Assembly: GCF_024347475.1 (NCBI RefSeq)
Contig: NZ_AP025489.1
Location: forward strand, 1 to 64,000
DNA length: 64,000 nucleotides
Direction of reading: 5' to 3'
Origin: Vibrio fortis
Lineage (GTDB): Bacteria > Pseudomonadota > Gammaproteobacteria > Enterobacterales > Vibrionaceae
The position numbers and the translations under genes are program-made. Shown one piece after another: positions 42,793 through 55,200 of this stretch. The number at the start of each line of letters is the position of its first letter. Position 1 is the stretch's first letter. Under the pieces are notes generated by a model. The model saw only the letters and a list, made by a program, of their open reading frames with translations, ran no database searches and had not been told where the DNA came from.

Positions 42793-42826
42793 AAAAGGGA
42801 GCACATAGCGTGCTCCCTTTTGTTTA
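42793..42826. terminator. Bidirectional terminator between secretion operon and adhesin gene
   Basis: A perfect 12-bp stem AAAAGGGAGCAC / GTGCTCCCTTTT with a 5-base loop sits between convergent genes, with T-rich and A-rich flanks that serve both directions. Confidence 0.9.
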
Positions 42827-42852
42827 CTTTATTAATGATTAGTCACCAACCA

Positions 42853-43230
42853 TTAGTTATTTGGATCTATGTCTGGTAGTCCATCTACGTCGTTGTGATG
42901 ATGGTGCTCATCATCTTGGTTGTGGTTATTGGCGGCATCATGGTGTTCAAGTGCATCCGACATATCTAAATGCGTTTGATCGTAATTTGCAGCATGTTGT
43001 TGGTCAACTTGTGCAAGCACTATGTCCATGTCAGCAGGCTGATCGTGCGTGGTGCTGGGCGATGCATTTGGCTGAATACCTAGGGCATCCAAATAAGCCG
43101 CAGCACCATGGTGATCAGTTTTCTGGTCTGGCTCCTGATGAGCATGCTGAGATAAATCTAGAGAAGTGTCTTCACTTACTGTAAACGTGAAGTCCTCGTG
43201 AGAGGCGATCTCTGGCTCGTCATGCTGAAC
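42853..43230 (-). other. Acidic, His-rich C-terminal tail of the adhesin
   Basis: The last 126 or so residues of the adhesin follow a run of seven prolines and contain many Asp and His residues (HHDAANNHNQDDEHHHHNDVD at the very end). The distal part should carry the uncleaved type I secretion signal, but its His content is unusual for such signals. Confidence 0.5.
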
Positions 43231-46200
43231 TGGTGGTGGTGGAGGTGGAGCCGGGTGAGATGCATGGACAATAGGAGTTATCGTCATATCAACAACCTCT
43301 GTCCCAACCGTAAGTTTGCCACTATGTCCCGGGCCATGGCTGAGTATCTGAATGTTTACATGGGCGACAACTTCATCTTGATTTGTCCCTTGCAGGGCTA
43401 TTTCAAATCGGTCTTCATGCTGACCGATACCTGAAGCGCTGCCATGAGGGCCTGTGTGCACTTGAGCCTGTTCTTGGTAGTGTAAGTCACCAGTTTGAGG
43501 GTCAATGGTTAATGTGCCATATTGCCCATGATGGCTTGTTACATATTGCCCGTTAGCTAAGTGGATTCGCCAGCCGCTCTGTGTTGTTGGTACCGGAGTC
43601 AAAGAAGGTAATAGTGGTGGCACACCAAGTGTACCGGATACGTGGTGGCTTCCCGATGGCGGTCTGACAATGATTGGCTCTGGTATAGCGCTCGCTGCCA
43701 CACCCTGGCTACCCGCTGTATTGCCATGTTCGTCAGTCATGGTTGCTTGTACATGTTCACCTGGAAGTACTTCGATTTGTAATCCGTGTTGTAAGATGTG
43801 TGCATCGAGCACGTGGTCTTGGCCATTGACAACCAGGTGCTCACCGATTTTGGCATCACTAGGAGGCGTAATCGTTGCTGTGACTGTATTTGGGTGCCCT
43901 TGGGCAATTTCTGCCTTACTATAGAGTCCATCAGGTCCAGGGTTTTCAAAGGTAATTGTCGGTAGGTTAACCAGTGTATCGACGTGGTAAACTACGTCCG
44001 TAGTGGCTTGAGCGCTATTCCCAGCGGTATCTGTTACCGTTATTGATGCTTCAATTTTTTGGTCTGCATCGGCAGTGAGTTCACTGCCAGGTATGGCAAT
44101 GGAATAATGTCCTTTAGTATCTACTGCGCCAGTATGCTTCACCCCATTTACATTTAATGTAACGATGTCGCCGGCATGAAAATCGCCTGACACTGATCCC
44201 GTGATATCAATAGATCCGTTTGATTCTTGAGCATTAATTACATTATCGGTAGTGATTGTATCTGTGTGAATACCGATGTGTACTTGTGTATCTATATGAA
44301 CAGAAAGAAGCGAAGATGTAACCGGTAACACTGAGGAAGGGGCTAGTGCTTTGGCAGATAGGTTATGATCGCCGTCTGATAAACTGCTTGTCGAAACACT
44401 ATATTGGCCAGACGCATCAGACACCGCGTGTCCAACAGGTGTTGAACCATCGTAAATCGTGACTTTCGAGAAGGGAACATCTGTGTGTCCGGTGATGGTT
44501 GGTGTACTGTCTTGCGTGAGGTTATCTGTATCGGAAGTACCAGAATCACTAGACGCTGCTAAATCGACGGTGACTGCATTATTTGGCGGAGTGTTTGTCC
44601 CAGTTGGTAAACTTGGTTGTGTGGTCGTTACCAGTGGATTGGAAGGCACAGAGGTTGAAATGGTCGGTGATTGTCCTGGCACAACTGAAACATGACCGTT
44701 GGCATCAAAAGTGATGAATTTCGAATCTTCAGTATGGCCGTCACTCACTTTTACTTCAAACACGTCGCTGCCGTGGTATGTGTGTGTCGCCGTGTTATAA
44801 CTCATTCCAGCTACCGAACCATTGGTTGTGTATACATACGCGCCCGAATCTGGGTCGACCGATAGCGAACCGAATTGCCCCGTTGCATGGACAACAGAGA
44901 ATGTATGAGTATCGCTCACGTCAACATCTGTTTCTGTTAATGTGCCCGTAGTCGATGAGGTTTGGCTAACGCCTAGAATCGGTGCGTCGTTGGTGCCGTG
45001 AATGGTTATCTGAATTACTTTTGACGTACCATCAATAGTGTTTACTGTCACCGTCTCTTGAAGCGTATCATGCTCTCCTAGTGCATTTACTGCTGGATTT
45101 GTAGAATCAAGGTGGAATGTCCAGTAGCCATTTTGGTCAATTGAGAGATCGCCAAAATTATGTGCACTCGCGATATGACTTTGTGCCCAAAAACCACTCT
45201 GTCCATAGTCTTTATCATCAGCATTAAGAGTTCCAGAAACAGTAGTTTGAGCGTCTTCGTAAACAGTGCCTGTACTTTGCCCAGTGATTACTGGGACATC
45301 CTGGGTTCCAGTGATCGTCACTTTTATCACATGCGCTGTACCGTCCGCACTATGCACAGTAAATACATCGGGAGTTGTTTCTCCTTGATGTAGAGATTGA
45401 ATACGAGGATTAAGCGAATACGTCCAATGGCCAGATGCATCTATGGTATAGGTGCCAAGTTGGGTTGAACCTGATGTCGCTGTAAAATGAGCTTCTCCAC
45501 TATCTGGGTCTGTAACTGTGAGGCTTCCAGATGTTTGTAAGTGCGCATCTTCTGTTACTGATCCAGAGTCAATACCAGTGATAGTAGCAGCATCGCTAAC
45601 CGCATCGATATGTAATGTGTTAGTTGCTTCGGCAGAGTTGGCATGTCCGTCATTAACGGTAAATTTAAACTGAACGTCACCGTTAAAGTCTAGGGCAGGG
45701 ACAAACTGAAGCTTGGCGATATCGGAGGCAGAAATACTCTGACCTGTGGTGACATCGTGTCCATCGAGAACGAACTTACCTTGAGCCGCTGGTGGCAGGT
45801 CAGTGATCGCGATTGAATGAAGCGTATCGCCAGTGTCGACATCATTGAAACCGAACTGACTCGCCTGCATTTGATAGTGTGTATCTTCCGTGCCATGGGC
45901 AAGAGTAGTTGCCGATACGGTTGGTATATCGTTAGTTCCTACGATCTTAATATCAATAATATGATAATCACCCCCAACAGTATGCACGTTGTATTGGACA
46001 TGCTCCTCTTGCCCTGCAGCTAATTGCTGAATTTGACTGTTGTTAACGGTATACGTCCAAGAGCCATCTTTGGATATATGAAGACCACCGTGAACGCCAC
46101 TGTTAAATGGATCATGACGTTTACCCACATCCGTTGAGAATGCAGATTGGTCGTGGTCAGGATCGAGGGCACTTAGCTTACCTGATATCATTTCGACAGG

Positions 46201-49200
46201 CGTTGAAGAGCTGTCTTCATGTACATCGGGATTCGACATAACAGATATTGTTGCCGTATCACTGCTGCCTTGCACTAACACTTCAACATGTTTGGTGGTA
46301 GTTGAGCCGTCAGTAGATGTTGCTGTGATATCAAAGCCCTCTGCTTTGGTTTCACCTTGCTGCAGAACATTGGCCTTTGAGTGGTCTAAGTCATAATGCC
46401 ATTGTCCATCACTATCCACATGAAGAGTGCCGTAAGAACCAACAGAGTTACCTGCAGTAAAGGTGACGGAATCTTTACTGTCGGAATCGTGCGCGAGTAG
46501 GGTGCCTGAAATAGAGGTAACCTTGTCCTCTACAGCCGTTCCCAATGCGGCCGTTAGTGCGTCAGGTGTATCAATAATTACATGATCATCGGTGCCTAAG
46601 ATTTTGGCTGTCAGCGGGATCTGTGTTCCATCCGCGGTGATTAAAGTGATCGTATCAGTCAATGATTCGCCATGACTCAGTGATTGAACTTCAGTATGAC
46701 TATTGTCCGCACTGTAGCTCCATTTATCGTGGCCATCGGTTGAATGAGTGAAGTTGAAAGTACCGTGGACACCTGCAAGGTTCATCGCGAAGTTTGCTGG
46801 TACCGTGTGCTTAACACCATTGACCTCTATTTGAGTAACTTTCGCTTCGGATGGCGAGTCAATATCCTGAATATCAAGGTTTTTCCAATCTGACCATAAT
46901 TCATTGGTGCTCGTCCCTGATTTTAGGTGCTCTTCAGTTACAAAGTTGGAGGCGAGTGTTGATTGCAATGTGGCAGCATCATTACTCGGTAACAGCGTGA
47001 TAGACGCGCCAGTATGAGTAACCCCACCATGAGCATCTTTGACGTCATAGGTGAAGTGAACTTGGCCGTTGTAGTTCTTATTTGGTGTGAAGGTATATGT
47101 GCCGTCTTGGTTGTCGACGATAGTACCGTGATCAGCATGCAAATTAGCGATAGTGAGCTTACCTGCATCGTTGGCATCAACGTCTACAGTATTGGCTAAT
47201 AGTTCGGTTGTAGTTATGGTTTGCGCGAGATCTTCTTTCCCGCTGTTGAGTTGCACTTCAGAAGAGCAGTACGGGCGGTCATTATCGCCATGAATGGTGA
47301 TATGAATGTCGTGAGTGGTACCATCAGCCGATCTGACGGTCACAGTATCCGTTATCGATTCACCTTGACCAAGATGATCAATTTTCCTCCCTGTTGCGTT
47401 TTGGCCGATGGAAGCGTAGTAGCTCCAATCTCCGTTACTCTGAAGTATCACATGTCCGTGTGTACCTTGGTAAATGCCTGTTTGAGCATGGCTTTCACCA
47501 GAATCCGGGTCAACTATGTTTAGGTGACCATCAGTGTGTATCTCATCGTTCCATATCTTACCGACGTTTCCATGCATATGATCTGGTGAACGATCATCGA
47601 CGTAGCCGCCAGACATAGAGCCGTCTGGCGCTGTATAGGTATGTCCTTCATGAACATCTCCCGTATCGCTGCCAGTGAACTGTGCAACATCACTAACCGC
47701 GTCAATATGCAGAGTGTTGGTTGCTTCTTGTGAATCGACATGTCCATCATTAACCGTGAACTTAAATTGAACATCACCGTTAAAGTCTGGGGCAGGGACA
47801 AACTGAAGCTTAGCGATATCGGAGGCAGAAATACTCTGACCTGTGGTGACATCGTGTCCATCGAGAACGAACTTACCTTGAGCCGCTGGTGGCAGGTCAG
47901 TGATCGCGATGGAGTGTAATGTATCGCCTGTATCGACATCGGTGAATCCGAACTGACTCGCCTGCATTTGATAGTGTGTATCTTCCGTGCCGTTGCTGAG
48001 CATCACCTTGGTGACAGTCGGAGCGTCGTTGGTTCCGACGACATCAATATTTAAGTCGTAAGCAGTACCATCGAAGCTGTGTACTCGATAGGTCACCGTT
48101 TCAACTTGCCCTTGTGCTAGGTGTTGAAGAGCTGCGTTATCGACGCTATATCCCCAATTACCCGCACTGTCTATTCGTAACATTCCACCGAATGGATCGT
48201 GAACGGCTGTTTCACCAAATTGGCTGTACTGGAATTTGTCTTCACCGCTGTCTGGATCAATAACTTGTAGTCGCCCGTTAGCGAGTTCAGTTGTAACGCC
48301 GGCATTGTGCCTGTTATGTGCCCCATCTTCAGTCACATGGTCAGTTGTCACTTCTGAAATGATAGCGCCGTCTGGGGTAGCAGTCAGTGTGGTAGATGCC
48401 CCTGTATGAGTCACACCGCCATGTGCATCTGTGACATCATAGCTAAAATGAACTTGGCCGTTATAGTCTTTGGTTGGTTGGAAAGTAAAGGTGCCATCTT
48501 TATTGTCAATAATGACACCGTGGTCTGCGACTAAATTGGCAACGCTGAGATGACCCACATCATTATGATCAATATCGGTGGTATGTTGGAGAAGTTCGGT
48601 TGTAGTGAGTCGAATATCGTGGTCTTCAATACCTGGGGCTAGCTTTACTTCTGCCGAGACAATTGGGGCGTCGTTGGTGCCATGTACGGTGACTGTTAAC
48701 AACTGACTGGCCGTACCATCTTTAGAGTGAACGGTATGAGTTTCGGTGTATGATTCGCCAGCCCCTAAGTGTTGTACTTCATCGAGAGAATTATCAATTT
48801 TATAACTCCAACCGCCGTCCGCATTGATTTTGAATTGACCGTTATGAGCGGTGTTTATCGTTTCAGGCTGTAAATAGGCATCATCGTGGTCAGGGTCCAC
48901 CACCTTTAGTCGGCCTCCTGCATAAAGGTGTGTACTACTTGCATTGACAAAATGTTCTTCATAAACATGCTGACTTGCAGGTAATAAATGAGGCATTTGT
49001 ATATCGATGCGAGCGTTATTGTCTTCACCATGAATTGTTACTGTAATGATTTTGGTTTGGCCATCGGTGGTTTGAACTTGATATTGGTCAGTAAGTGTCT
49101 CGCCCTGTTTTAAAGCTGCGATTCTATCACTTGCATGATGGTTTCTGGCCCAGTCCAGGGAGTAGGTATAGGTCCCGTCAGGCCAAACATACAGCTCGCC

Positions 49201-52200
49201 ATAATTCTGAGCGCCATAATGGAAGTTACCAACAAACTGAGTGTGGTCTCCGGTATCGGGATCAACCAGATGAAACTGTCCTTTAATATCTGCTAAATGG
49301 TTATATGTGTGCAGCGCTTGGCTTTCTGTAATATCAATGGTGGACGACTGGAGTTGGGCTTTATCGTCGGTCCCGATCACAGTGATGGTAGCCGTTGCAG
49401 GGGTTTGCCCTCCATGATTATCTTCTACCATGTAATGCACGGAAATGTCTGACGTTTGCCCTGCACTTAAATGTTGAAACGCTGAACTATGACTGTCAAT
49501 AATCAGAGAATGACCGTCTGGGGCAATACTAACACCAATAGGAAGTGGTCCAGTGTGTCCTTCAAAAGTAACTTGAATTTGACTAATGGTTAATGGGTCG
49601 CCATCTACATCCGTTGCACTTCCAAGTAAGTCTACAGCGTGATGTGAGTCTGTATCTTCGGTTACGCTATCGATAACAGGAGTGGCGACAGGACTATCAT
49701 TAACAGCCGCTAAAGAGGTCGTTGCCCCTGTGTGAGTAACCCCACCATGCGCATCTTTCACATCATAAGTGAAGTGAACTTGGCCATTGTAGTTCTTATC
49801 TGGCGTGAAGGTATATGTGCCATTTGTGTGTTCAATGATTGAGCCATGATCGGCATGCAGATTCGCTATACTGAGTTTGCCTATATCGTTATGGTCAACA
49901 TCAATACTATTGGCGAGCAAATCCGCCTGAGTAAGGGTTTGTGGTAAATCTTCTTTGCCTGAATTAAGTTGGACTTCACCAGAAACATAAGGTGCGTCAT
50001 TGTCGCCATGAATGGTGACCACAATGTCATGGGTTGTGCCATCTTTGGTTTGTATCGTGATGGTATCGGTTAGAGTTTCACCAGCACCCAACTTGTCGAT
50101 GGTTGAGCCTACGGTTGTACTAGCACCTTTCTGTTGCCAATCCGTTTGGCCCGCCGCAACAGCATACTCCCAGTGCCCATCACCACGTAGTAATAAATGC
50201 CCATATTGGCCATGATAAGAGTAAACTCCGCCCTTGGTATCGAAGATTGCTTCATTCGTATCAGGATCGACGATAGATAATTGACCTGAGGTGGTTAATG
50301 CATCATGACTAATCTTGGACGTACCAGGTTGCGCATAGTCGGGTGACATATTCTGACCGGCTTGATTTTCATGCACATCGCCATAGTCAACACCTGCAAC
50401 CTTAGCGGCGTCATTAGTACCGGTAATCACAATTTCTAGGTTTTGTGTTGCGCTGGCACCATGCTCATCGGTTACCGTCACCGGAATAGTTAGAGTTTGA
50501 GTTTGACCTTGTGCAAGTGATTGATAACTCGCGTGGGAAGGCTCAAAGCTATAGCTACCGTCGGCGTTGAAGGTTAATCCATCGACGGAATTACCTATAG
50601 AGTAAGTCAGTGACGCGCCATGGTCGACGTCTTGTCCAACCATCTGCCCTGATAACAGCGAATCATCCTCGTTAACAGAGTGATGCTGAGCGGTTAAAGT
50701 CGGAGCATCATTGGTGCCATGTATATTCACTTTTATAGTGAACGGAGTGCCATCTTGCGACTTTACCACGCACTCATCAGTGATGGTTTCACCCTGTTTC
50801 AGGTTCTGTACTAATGGCTGATGATCTCGAATGGTGTAGGTGTATCGACCATCCTGCATTATCAAGATATGGCCACCGAGCTTGGTGTCATAACCAATGC
50901 CTTGGTAGGTCTGTGGGCCTAAGTTAATATCAAACTGAGCTTCCCCTTTATCAGGGTCAACGATATCCAGTTTGCCATTGAAATGGAGGTTGTCATGGGT
51001 ATCGATGTAATAGCTATCTTCAGTCACACCGCCTTTATGGTTATCCGTAGCGGCATAACTGATTAGGGCGTTATCTGGAGTTGCGGTTAGGTCGAACTTA
51101 GCCTGAGTGCTGACGCTGCCACCATGGCCGTCAACTACATCATAGGTGAGTCGAATCTCACCATTGAAATCTTTATCCGGCGTGAAGGTATAAGTGCCGT
51201 CTTTGTTGTCAGTCAGGTTACCATGTGTGGCTTGGAGATTTGCCACGTGCAATACATCGCTTCTATCCACATCGCTTGCATGTGTTATTAAGTCTGAAGC
51301 CTTGATAGTTACGGGTTGATCTTCTTTGCCCGCAGGAAGCTGAGTCCACGCACTGACAATTGGTTTGTCGTTACTACCTTGTACATCGATAACGATTTTA
51401 TGAGGGACTGTTGCTCCTGCTGAATCGGTAGCGGTGATCCAGAATGATTCCGATTGATGTTCACCTGCCGCGAGCTTATCTGCAGCACCACCGGTTGAGT
51501 TGTCGAGCTGATAGTGCCAATGACCATGCTGATCAATCGACAGCGTTCCCCACTGGCCTTGTGGTTGCGTGATTGCCCATGTAATGGTATCGGACTTATC
51601 TAAATCAGTTGCTACTAGATCCCCAGTCGCATCGGGGGTTCCTGCTGTGTTCAAACCTTGTTCGATCACTGCACCACTTGAGGTTCCTGAGATAGTAGGG
51701 CGGTCGTTGGTACCGTTGATTGTAACTTTGATGGTGGAAGGTGTGCCATCAACAGACGTTACCGTGAAAGTTTCTTCGACCTTATCGCCGACATTGAGTT
51801 GGTTGAATGCACTGTTGGCGGTAAATACCCAATGGCCATTAGCATCAATGGTTAGGTTGCCGTGTGCGCCAGTGATCGAATCCGGCGTAAAGTTGTTATC
51901 TGGGTTATCAACATCGGTACTGGTTAGGACGCCCGAAGTGGTGATTGCTTTATCAGTCTCGTTAACGGAGACAGTAGCACTGCTCACCGTCGCCGCGTCA
52001 TTAGTACCGTTAATGGTCACCTTGATCGTGGATGGTGTGCCATCAACAGACGTTACTATGAATGTCTCTTCGACCTTGTCGCCGACATTGAGTTGGTTGA
52101 AGGCGCTGTTGGCGGTAAATACCCAATGACCATTGGCATCAATGGTTAGGTCCCCGTGAGTTCCAGTTATTGAATCCGGTGTAAAGGCGTTATCTGGGTT

Positions 52201-55200
52201 GTCGATATCAACACTAGTAAGAGTGCCCGAAGTAGTGATTGTGGAGTCAGTCTCGTCAACGGAGACAGTAGCACTGCTCACCGTCGCTGCATCATTAGTA
52301 CCGTTAATGGTCACGTTAATCGTCGATGGTGTGCCATCAACGGAGCTCACCGTGAATGTCTCTTCGACTTTATCGCCAACATTGAGTTGGTTGAATGAGC
52401 TGTTGGCAGTAAACACCCAATGCCCATTGGCATCAATGGTTAGGTTGCCGTGTGCTCCAATGATCAAACCCGGCGTAAAGGCGTTGTCTGGATTATCAAC
52501 ATCGGTGCTATTGAGGGTGCCTGAAGTGGTGATTGCTTTATCAGTCTCGTCAACGGAGACAGTAGCACTGCTCACCGTCGCCGCGTCATTAGTACCGTTA
52601 ATGGTCACCTTGATCGTGGATGGTGTGCCATCGACAGACGTCACCGTGAATGTCTCTTCGACCTTATCGCCGACATTGAGTTGGTTGAATGCACTGTTGG
52701 CGGTAAATACCCAATGGCCATTAGCATCAATGGTTAGGTTACCGTGTGCGCCAGTGATCGAATCCGGCGTAAAGTTGTTATCTGGGTTATCAACATCGGT
52801 ACTGGTTAGGACGCCCGAAGTGGTGATTGCTTTATCAGTCTCGTTAACGGAGACAGTAGCACTGCTCACCGTCGCCGCGTCATTAGTACCGTTAATGGTC
52901 ACTTTTATGGTGGATGGTGTGCCATCAACAGAGCTCACCGTGAATGTTTCTTCGACCTTATCGCCAACATTGAGTTGGTTGAAGGCGCTGTTGGCGGTAA
53001 ATACCCAATGGCCATGGGCATCTATGGTTAGGTCGCCGTTAGCTCCCTTGATTGAATCTGGCGTAAAGGCGTTATTTGGATTATCGACATCGGTACTGGT
53101 TAGGGTGCCTGATGTTGTCACAGCTTTGTCTGTTTCATCAACAGCCACAGTAGCACTGCTGACGGTCGCTGCATCGTTAGTGCCATTGATGATCACTTTA
53201 ATCGTCGATGGTGTGCCATCAACAGAGCTCACCGTGAATGTCTCTTCGATCTTGTCGCCGACATTGAGTTGGTTAAAGGCGCTGTTGGCGGTGAACACCC
53301 AATGTCCATTGGCATCAATGGTTAGGTCACCATGTGTGCCTGTGATGGAGTCTGGCGTAAAGGTGTTATCTGGGTTGTCGACATCGGTACTGGTTAGGGT
53401 GCCAGAGGTTGTTATTGCTGTGTCTGTTTCATCAACAGCCACAGTTGCGCTGCTTACGGTCGCGGCGTCATTGGTACCGCTAATGGTTACCTTGATCGAG
53501 GATGGAGTTCCATCGACAGACGTTACTGTGAATGTCTCTTCGACTTTATCGCCAACATTGAGTTGGTTGAATGCGCTGTTGGCGGTAAATACCCAATGAC
53601 CATTGGCATCAATGGTTAGGTCGCCGTGGGTTCCAGTTATCGAATCCGGTGTAAAGGCGTTATCTGGGTTGTCGACGTCGGTGCTGGTTAGGGTGCCTGA
53701 TGTTGTCACCGCTGAGTCAGTTTCGTCAACGGATATAGTTGCACTGCTGACGGTGGCTGCATCGTTGGTGCCGTTGATAGTGACTTTGATGGTGGAAGGT
53801 GTGCCATCAACAGACGTTACCGTGAATGTCTCTTCGACCTTATCGCCAACATTGAGTTGGTTGAATGCGTTGTTGGCGGTAAATACCCAATGACCATTGG
53901 CATCGATGGTTAGGTCACCATGAGTTCCATTGATTGAATCTGGTGTAAAGGTGTTATCTGGGTTGTCGACATCGGTACTGGTTAGTGTGCCTGCAGTCGT
54001 GATTGCTTTATCAGTCTCATCGACAGCGACAGATGCGCTGCTGACCGTCGCTGCATCGTTAGTGCCATTGATGATCACTTTAATCGTCGATGGTGTGCCA
54101 TCAACAGAGCTCACCGTGAATGTCTCTTCGACTTTATCGCCAACATTGAGTTGGTTGAAGGCGCTGTTGGCGGTGAAGACCCAATGCCCATTAGCATCAA
54201 TGGTTAGGTCGCCGTGAGTACCTGTGATCGAATCTGGCGTAAAGGTGTTATCTGGGTTGTCGACATCGGTACTGGTTAGGGTGCCCGAAGTTGTGATTGC
54301 TCTATCAGTCTCGTTAACTGCCACAGTTGCACTGCTGACGGTTGCGGCATCGTTAGTGCCGTTAATGGTCACTTTAATCGTCGATGGTGTGCCATCAACA
54401 GACGTCACCGTGAATGTCTCTCCGACCTTATCGCCGACATTGAGTTGGTTGAAGGCGCTGTTGGCAGTAAACACCCAATGACCATTGGCATCAATGGTTA
54501 GGTTGCCGTGAGTTCCAGTTATTGAGTCTGGCGCAAAGGTGTTGTCAGGATTATCGACATCGGTACTGGTTAGGGTGCCAGACGTTGTCACAGCTTTGTT
54601 TGTTTCATCAACAGCGACACTGGCACTGCTTACCGTCGCGGCATCATTGGTACCGTTGATAGTTACCTTAATCGTCGATGGTGTGCCATCGACAGACGTT
54701 ACTGTAAATGTCTCTTCGACCTTATCGCCGACATTGAGTTGGTTGAAGGCACTGTTAGCAGTAAATACCCAATGACCATTGGCATTAATGGTTAGGTCAC
54801 CGTGAGTTCCAGTTATTGAATCCGGCGTAAAGGCGTTGTCAGGATTATCGACATCGGTGCTGGTAAGAGTGCCTGTAGTGGTGACTGCTTTATCAGTCTC
54901 GTTAACTGCCACAGTTGCGCTGCTTACCGTCGCGGCATCGTTGGTGCCGTTGATAGTGACTTTGATGGTGGAAGGTGTGCCATCAACAGACGTTACCGTG
55001 AATGTCTCTTCGACCTTATCGCCAACATTGAGCTGGTTGAATGCACTGTTGGCAGTGAACACCCAATGCCCATTGGCATTAATGGTTAAATCACCATGTG
55101 TACCTGTGATTGAATCCGGTGTAAAGGCGTTGTCAGGATTATCGATATCGGTACTGGTTAGGGTGCCAGACGTTGTCACAGCTTTGTTTGTTTCATCGAC

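Noticed and set aside
52199..53599. Long plus-strand open frame of 466 codons across the VCBS array, and similar ones to 57451
   Set aside because: They are the antisense of the repeated adhesin units, recur with the 297-base period, have repetitive low-complexity translations and no ribosome-binding sites.
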